A DNA stretch of 64,000 bases from Pleurodeles waltl (lineage: Eukaryota > Chordata > Amphibia > Caudata > Salamandridae). Below are positions 57,371 through 64,000 of this stretch, piece by piece. The DNA lies in the NCBI RefSeq assembly GCF_031143425.1, contig NC_090444.1:1314973324-1315037323 (forward strand), read 5' to 3'. The position numbers and the translations under genes are program-made. The notes beneath the pieces are model-generated. The model saw nothing but the letters and a program-made list of their open reading frames with translations, searched no databases and was not told where the DNA came from. Position 1 is the stretch's first letter. Each line of letters opens with the position of its first letter.

Positions 57371-60110
57371 ATATATCACAACAGTCCGCATGTTTAGATT
57401 TGGAAGGTATCTGTGACAGATTTCAATCTTTTTTTATTGCTATTTTACTTTTGTTGCTGCATTTATATAACTTCAGTAATGTTACTTGACGCCATCTCAT
57501 AATGGTAACATGTTTTGGGATACTGCAGCCTGTGATGTTTTGGGATACTGCAGCATGACCAACGGTCATGTGATGTCTCTTCTGAGGTATCATTGGGGGT
57601 CAAACGGCTTACGATGTCACTTCTACTGTTTTGGGCACTTTAGCAAATTGACATCTGTTAGACTAATCCAACACAACAATCTAAAAGGGCCCACAGATGT
57701 AAGGCCACTCTGTACCGTGCTTCCGGAAGGAGCATCACCCACCACTCAATTAGGTTTCATGATAGAGTGAGATAGCGACATCAAAGCAGTGGGATTACCG
57801 GACTGTAGCATGTTGTTGCCTACACTTACAAGCCTACACTTATATGCACAGTGCCATTGATCATAGGGAGCCTTGCTGATGAAGCAAGATGCTTAAAGGA
57901 AGGCTAAAGCCAGTGCCATGCTTTTCTCCAAACTATCATCAGTCTGAACTAGTTAGAGCATCTCTCCATCAAAGGGCACATTGATGAAGCGTACCTCCAA
58001 GGCTCATGAAAATCGTGGGGAGTTCATTCAGGCATGTCCATTTAGCACATAACTCAAACGAATGGAGTGGACCTTTGCATCCATTGAATTTGGAGTAATG
58101 TACTATTTGTACCAAGATACTTACATGCTGTGATTAAGTATTTGTTAAAAAATATGAAGCTGTTGGGCAGTTATGCTATTTCACACAGGGCATAGGAAAT
58201 CCGTTGAAAGGTTAAACTACATTGTTAGATAAGAGGAGGGGACCCCACTGGTCCAACCTTCAGGATTCCCTATCCGTGGAAATTGTGAAATGCACTTTAG
58301 TTAATTTTTGCCAGGGTCTGAACCACTAGACGTTCTAATGTAGTGTGCACCCTTAAAAAATAACAACGAAAAGAATCAGCAATGCTTTCTGGTCATCTAT
58401 ATATTCTTGCCAAAGCAAAGAAAGCCACCTGCCAAGCCACACGATAAGTCAAAATAGCATAATTTCACAATAAAAGAAGATGTAGTCTCTGTGCAGCACA
58501 GCCTAAAATTTCTGTTAATGGTCGTCTCTGCTGTCTACAGGATTTCCAGGGCATCTTGGTTATAAGCAGGGCAAACAGAAGTCCTCTGAAAACCTATGTA
58601 CTGCACCTGAAATTTTACCTCTGGGGAGCTTTCCAGCTCACCAGCTTTCTGCATGTGAGTGAGCAACAGTAAACTAGAAGAAATTAAAGTAGGATGTAGT
58701 TGATTGCTCTTCCAAAAATTGCACTCATTAAAGGGAAGATCTCAAAACAGACAATGGTGTTACTCTCTGGTAAATGCTGGGTCAGGAAAGGACAATGTAA
58801 GCCCCTTGGACCTCTTATGCTTTTTAGCCTTCTCCAAGCGATCTTGAGAATGGTAATCACCAGTGCTTTGAACTTTGCCAAGCTCAAACCCGCTGGCAAC
58901 ATCGGCTCTTCCTTCAGCCTAAGTCACCCTGACACCAACAAGGAGCCAGACAATAACACCACTGTAGGTTTCTGTTTGAGAGGTCGGAAGGTGAGGGACC
59001 AACACCAAAAGGCAACTGCAACTGGATACCTTGCTGATTTTAGCGTGCAGTGAAGGAGTGATGAAGGTAGGATTAGCATGTAGTGCCATGGTAATGATCA
59101 CATTGAACACAGACCGCAGGAAAGAGCTCAAATGGTCTCAGATAATGGGAAAAGGGTACCGTATCTAAGAGAGTCTTGTGAAATCATTAGAAAAAAACAA
59201 AGACGGTGGAGCTTGACATGCTTCTCATGAGGCCTGTTTTAACTCTGAGTCTTGTTGTTTGGAAGCAGAGAAAGAAATGAGTGAGGCTTGTGGTGTTTGG
59301 TTTTTTTATTCTTGTCCGTGGGCTCAGAAAGGTGGGAGAGTCCTTTGTTACCACCATGCCCCTAGACTTGCAGCAAGGCTGGGAGACATGGCCCCAGTAC
59401 TTGGTAGTCATAATCTTGGCCTCACACGCCGTAAAGCCTCTGCCGACATTCAAAGAAGGACTTTGAGTTTGATTTTACGCACCACACAAACCAATAGAAA
59501 TAGGGCACTGCAAATACATTTCTGTACCTGACGAAATGGCCAAGTTCACTTGCAAAGTGCTGCTACAATTTTTTTTTCTACAAATATTTGAATAATGACA
59601 AATAATTGACATTTATAGTGGCTTTGCGTGTGTCCTACGGTTTCTGGATTACAATAACATTAAAAGTATGTAATGTGTGCCAGCAGTGACTGACCGACCT
59701 GTTGTGGCCCATCCAGTGAGGCAATGGGGATCCATGACATGGGACATTTAGGCGCCCCCCAACTCCTATTGATGGGATTTAAAAATTGTGTATCTGGTGC
59801 TTACTGGGGATTTTTCTCATAAGATAATGAATCTGCGTGTTGAAGTAGTAAAAGAAAAGATATGTGTGGTATGGCTGAAACATGTCATTATGACTGTGAA
59901 AAAATAAAGGATATTGTCCTAACGGTGTCTCTTGTGCACTAAGCAACGAGTGCAGACGATATCCCTAACTTAAGTAGATCAAGAAAGAAGCTATATTGTG
60001 AAGGCAATAGGGATGCTTATTATAAGTATAGTTATTTAGGTTCCGATATTTTACAGATAGACAATGATCTCATTTTTGATTAACAAAATAATGGTGTGTG
60101 GCCCAGTGCT
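57371..60110. other. Non-coding, no assignable gene
   Basis: Open frames at 58700-59053 and 59259-59531 were examined. They lack recognisable domains. Confidence 0.35.
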
Positions 60111-60114
60111 CTTT

Positions 60115-60606
60115 CGTAAAAATGGTGCAAACTTAACTCCATATTTATATTTTGAAGCTAGACTAGTCTAGCATCAAAATATAGGAATTAACATCATTTT
60201 TTGGATGAGTGAACCCACCTTGCGTCAATGAGATGCAAGGTAGGTATTCCTATCCAAAAAATGACTCTCAGACCGTAGCACCATATTTATCCCCTGTGCA
60301 AAAATGGTGCACGGGTGGGCCTTAATAATGGCACTAAGCCTGTTTAGCACCATTATTTAACGCCTGGTTCAGACCAGGTGTTAAGGTACCTTTGGGCACA
60401 TTTCCATGACCAAACACTATGGAATGGGCCCACAGGTGCCCACCCCAAACCTCAACCTCAGGAACACGCTCACCCACACCAGAGGATGGAGGACCCCATC
60501 CCAAGTAAGTAGGGTAAATATAGGTAAGTATTTTTTAAGAAACATATATAGATGGGTCTAGCATCAAAATATAAATATGGAGTTAAGTTTGCGCCATTTT
60601 TGTGTA
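60115..60606. mobile_element. 490-bp foldback element with ~46-bp inverted ends
   Basis: AAAAATGGTGCAAACTTAAC followed by TCCATATTTATATTTTGAAG and CTAGAC on the left pairs with the reverse complement of 60555-60602 with about two mismatches. Inside are further stems (CATTTTTTGGATGAG/TATCCAAAAAATGAC, and CACCATTATTTAACGCCTGG arms). Non-coding. Confidence 0.78.
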
Positions 60607-61213
60607 AAAAAAAGATGCACAAACAGCGCAGAGTCTAAATATGTGCCTAAGTTTGCTAAGTTATTAAGAAATAAGAATATGAAAGATGTACTGTGACTTC
60701 CCATAAATATGACCAATAAATGCATTAATGATAAAATATAAAATTGTATTTACGTTTGAAGTATGAGTTTTTATTTGCTGACTAGAATGGAAAAAATGTT
60801 GCAGCACCACCAATTTGAGAGAATTGGGAAGATCTATTTATCCTGAAGAAAAAGGTATTGAACTAGGAAGATTTCATCAAAATGTGCATCAACATTTTTG
60901 ACCCTAATAATCACTGTTTTGGTTGTCTAAGAAAAAAGCAGGTCTTTGATGATATCTCTATGATGGCAGGGATTACTGAGTAAAACAGGAACATATGTGT
61001 CCGTTTTGTATGAGCATATATATGTAAAGTGTTATTTAAAAAGAAGGAAGTTACGTTTTTTTTCCACATAAATGAACTATCTGTAACAAATCATTTTCCA
61101 AATATTTTAATTAAAAAGATTTAAAAATAATCATATTCATTTTGACATAATGAATGTTACAAATGGAAATAAATTCAGAACAATATACTTGCCTATCTTC
61201 TAGAAAAACATGA

Positions 61214-61912
61214 ATGGCATGTGACACTCTCACATTTAACCATGATGCTCAAAGGGGAACTGCAAACAACAATGCCCTATTTATCTTACAGTATCGTCAG
61301 GTCTGCCAGCTCCTTGTAGCCTTCAAGGTGATATTTTGGCAATGGATGAAAGCTTCTTGCCCAGCTGGGCAAAGAAACCGATGCTGTAGCTCCAGTCACC
61401 TTGCTGCGCTTCCGTCCATCAAAGGGAAAGGGCAGGAACGCACCGTATTTAAGCAATACGGCGCATTCCTGTCCTTCCCAACTGTGCTGGCGCTGTTTTG
61501 GCTGCCTAGTGCCAACACAGGCTCCCTTGCATCATGGTACAGAATACAGCACATATGGAAAGATGGAAATCACGAGGAGAAATAAGGATACTTCCCCTAG
61601 TTGTGCCTCACCCGGGGAGGCATAGGATTTTGGCACATCCTCAGGTTTGCCACAGTTAGTAAATCTGGTGATGCATCAAAACCCATGGGTGTTGCATAGG
61701 AACACCCACCATAATGCCCATGGAATGCCACCGGTTGCCAGAGTAAGGCAATGCCGCGATTTGCACTGCCTTGACTTACTAAATCTATGAGACCACTCAA
61801 AGCCACACAAAGTGACTTTGCCTGGCTTCATAAATATGTTTCCATGGTTATCACCGCTGTTGCATCAAAAAGAGTGATGCAACGGCAGCACAAGGGGCTC
61901 ATAAATATGCCC
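61214..61912. repeat. MITE-like palindromic repeats
   Basis: Two adjacent units. One is centred on GGAACGCACCGTATTTAAGC / AATACGGCGCATTCC (61435-61475). The other ends GGGGCTCATAAATATGCCC near 61911, the same terminal style as the GGGGCATATTTAA family. A 123-codon open frame across the first unit has no domain. Confidence 0.45.
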
Positions 61913-63500
61913 ACTTGTTTTCATAGAAACTACTATTTTCCATAATGCTGTTTTTCTTTCCCTATAAATCTAATTGGTTGAGTAGTTAATAGTGGCTGTC
62001 TAAAAATCAAAGATCATTAAAAACAAGACCTAAATTGGCCATTGAGGTTTTACTAGTCAATAAGTTGCGCTATGCTGTGTCAAAGAGACTTATAAAACTG
62101 TGCCTTGATGAACTGGACAAATAATTAATATTTTGGGAAATACTACAATAGGCTGTTCTAGGCTCATATATGATGGATAAGCAGAATTAGAAATCCCAGA
62201 GTGCAAAATAAAAAATATGGACCGGATGAACAACTCATGCACGGACCTGGGAGTCTTGATAGCTCTGCCATTGAACTCAGTTCTACGTTTCTCTCACAGA
62301 GCAAGACATTGAGACAAAATCTGTCATTAGGAGTCTGGAGTAATTCATAGATAAATCATAATTCATAGATAATTATAATTCATAGATACCAACCAGAAAT
62401 AGAGGTATTTTCATCATTTTGCTTACAGTAAATTTTATGTTTTAAAAAATATGCATGATAAACTGTGGACATTTAACAATATCCTTGGCAGTAAATATGT
62501 GGATGGGATGGGAATGGAAGCAAAATTGTCTATTGGAAAATGGCCCAACCCCTGACAATTTAGAACAAGGTGAAACAATAGTTTTAATGAACAATGTACC
62601 TGCTCAAGGTCAGCCCAATCTGTCACATTGCCATGGTGCATTGGATACTTGAGGGTGAGAGTACTTCTTGCGTGTTGAGCCTCATGCCCGACATAGATCT
62701 CCTTGCTGAAACAAGTTGATTCTGTTCCCTAAAAATATCAAAACAATATCCATATATATCCAAAAACGTTCATTAGATCTGTTCTGCCAACGTTAGCTGT
62801 CTGCCCGGCCTCTATAACAAAAACATCATAAAATGAATATGTGCATTCTTATGCATACACAGAGGGGAATTGGGCTAGCACTGTTCAGCCACTGGAATGT
62901 TCGATGCCTTTCACATCTTGCTTCTGCTCCAGGACAACATTTAGCAAAGGGAAATGGGTTAGGCCACTTCAACCTCTGGCCAATGGGTCAACACATTTCA
63001 GCCATAACTTCTGTTGCTTTGTGAGTGATGGCATTTTGTCTTATCACAGTGCAAATGTGTTAAAACAAGTATACTTTATTGGCATGGCTTGTGGGTCACT
63101 GCTTTACTTTTCTCAGTGTCTGCCAGATGCCTTGCCGTTCCTTTAGTAGAATAGGAGTGTTAAACCACTCGTCTTCCAATGTTCCCTTCTTTGTTTGCTC
63201 CTTTTTATTTTAAGAGAACCTGGCAGTAAGTACCCTAGGTAGTGCTACTGGGCAGCTCAAAGCGCCCAGCAGCTCCCCAGCCAGTGCTGTTTGGCTGCAT
63301 CATTGGTATGGAGTGAAACACAGATTTTCAGCCCATTATTTGTACATTCCTTGTCATTTTGAAATGGTAATCTGCATACAGTATTATTGTTTTACTATTC
63401 CAAAATGGTCACTAACTTAAAATCAGTGGAACAGTAAGATGGAACAGTAAGACAATAATACACTTATGACCATCATGTTGATTCTAAACCTGATAACCAT
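61913..63500. other. Non-coding, nothing recognised
   Basis: No supported gene or element. Scattered short frames only. Confidence 0.35.
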
Positions 63501-63519
63501 CTTAGAACTATTTAATTAT

Positions 63520-64000
63520 TTACTTACCGTATTTGTGGAGTGCAAACACTTATCTCAAGAGGGACACCACGGTGCTGCATTGTTGCATGTCCAGCCATCT
63601 GATGCACTGGGTTTAGTCTACGAAAAGCCAGGTTTTTAGTTTTTTTCCTCAAACTGACCTGGTCGTCGATGAGGCAGAGATCCAGGGGCAGTAAACTGCA
63701 CTGGGCCGCAGCCAAATAAGTGAATGATCGGCCTCCCATTCTGACTTTTTTGATGCACTTAGTTTTGGCTAGTGGTAAATTTAATGATCTCAGGTTTCGC
63801 GCTGGTTTGTAAAATTCCACCTTTGATCATAGAATTACAGGGCCAGAATGGTAGAGAACATTATGGGTGCGGCAGTGAAGTTTGAATCTGTCTCTCTTGC
63901 GAATTGGCAGCCAGTGAAGAGTTTTTAAGCACGCCAATGACGAGCTGTATATGTGTTTGTTGCAAATAAGTTTGGTAGCTGCATTTCGTATCATCAGGAA
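63520..64000 (-). pseudogene. LINE ORF2 C-terminal relic, runs off window
   Basis: The minus strand from 64000 reads MIRNAATKLIC, then CLKTLHWLPIRKRDRFKLHC, YKPARNLRSLNLPLA and GGRSFTYLAAAQCSLLPLDL followed by DDQVSLRKKTKNLAF. This is the characteristic L2/CR1-type ORF2 end (QNAAARL, LHWLP, RSFS.AAP.LWNSLPL.LR, FRK.LKT.LF). One frame change and stops near 63830 show it is broken. The N-terminal part lies beyond the right edge. Confidence 0.82.

Noticed and set aside
58700..59131. 117-codon plus-strand and 70-codon minus-strand frames
   Set aside because: Considered as LINE or host exon. No motif in the right order and no splice sites.
44416..64000. Actin-like exon(s) for residues 1-84
   Set aside because: Looked for the DNGSG.CKAG, GDEAQ and YPIEHG-type codons on the minus strand and found none. 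The exon is probably beyond the window.
1..64000. tRNA, rRNA or other structured RNA genes
   Set aside because: No cloverleaf with A/B boxes and no ribosomal blocks were recognised by eye. A covariance-model scan would be needed to exclude small ones.

Overview
This is vertebrate intronic DNA from a very large, repeat-choked genome. Nothing resembles bacterial organisation. Giant introns, nested transposons and dispersed palindromic repeats with ends such as GGCCTGATTAC or GGGGCATATTTAA suggest a salamander, probably a newt. That assignment is inference, because no species-diagnostic gene is present.

Host gene. Four minus-strand exons (44223-44415, 10367-10491, 2477-2646, 1070-1203) have correct AG/GT borders and matching phases. 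Together they encode about 207 consecutive residues of an actin-family protein, equivalent to actin residue 85 through the VLSG motif. Introns are about 33.7, 7.7 and 1.3 kb. The first 84 residues and the C-terminal exon(s) were not found and probably lie outside the window. The protein departs from actin at nucleotide-site residues, so it is an actin-related protein rather than a conventional actin.

Mobile DNA in the introns. 6190-8800 holds a decayed Ty3/Gypsy pol with an envelope-like relic downstream. 11290-12150, 41694-42000 and 63520-64000 hold minus-strand LINE remnants. 14040-14592, 27241-27801 and 29219-29300 are three pieces of one broken MULE transposase relic. The relic was split by a 12.64-kb TTAA-flanked piggyBac element (14597-27236) and by a 1.41-kb internally deleted relative (27806-29214). 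The large piggyBac carries a ladder of eight hairpins, a 343-bp array, a transposase gene, a 28-bp minisatellite and a 383-bp satellite array. Its transposase is broken near the start by a 1.8-kb retroposon made of three 520-bp GC-rich monomers and a LINE-type 3' tail.

32951-38895 is a young chromodomain Ty3/Gypsy element (Sushi-like chromovirus). It has 792-bp LTRs, a CAGCC target duplication and a textbook -1 gag/pol frameshift signal, but also a stop in gag and a frameshift in pol. It sits inside an older TIR element (about 32797-39303).

39.3-64 kb is mostly non-coding. It holds AT-rich DNA, 63-bp and 478-bp repeats, a 270-bp palindrome, a CA-rich minisatellite, a 24-bp purine-rich VNTR, and a hAT-type non-autonomous element with an exact 8-bp target duplication that is itself filled with three GGGGCATATTTAA-type MITEs. 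The rest shows no gene I can support.
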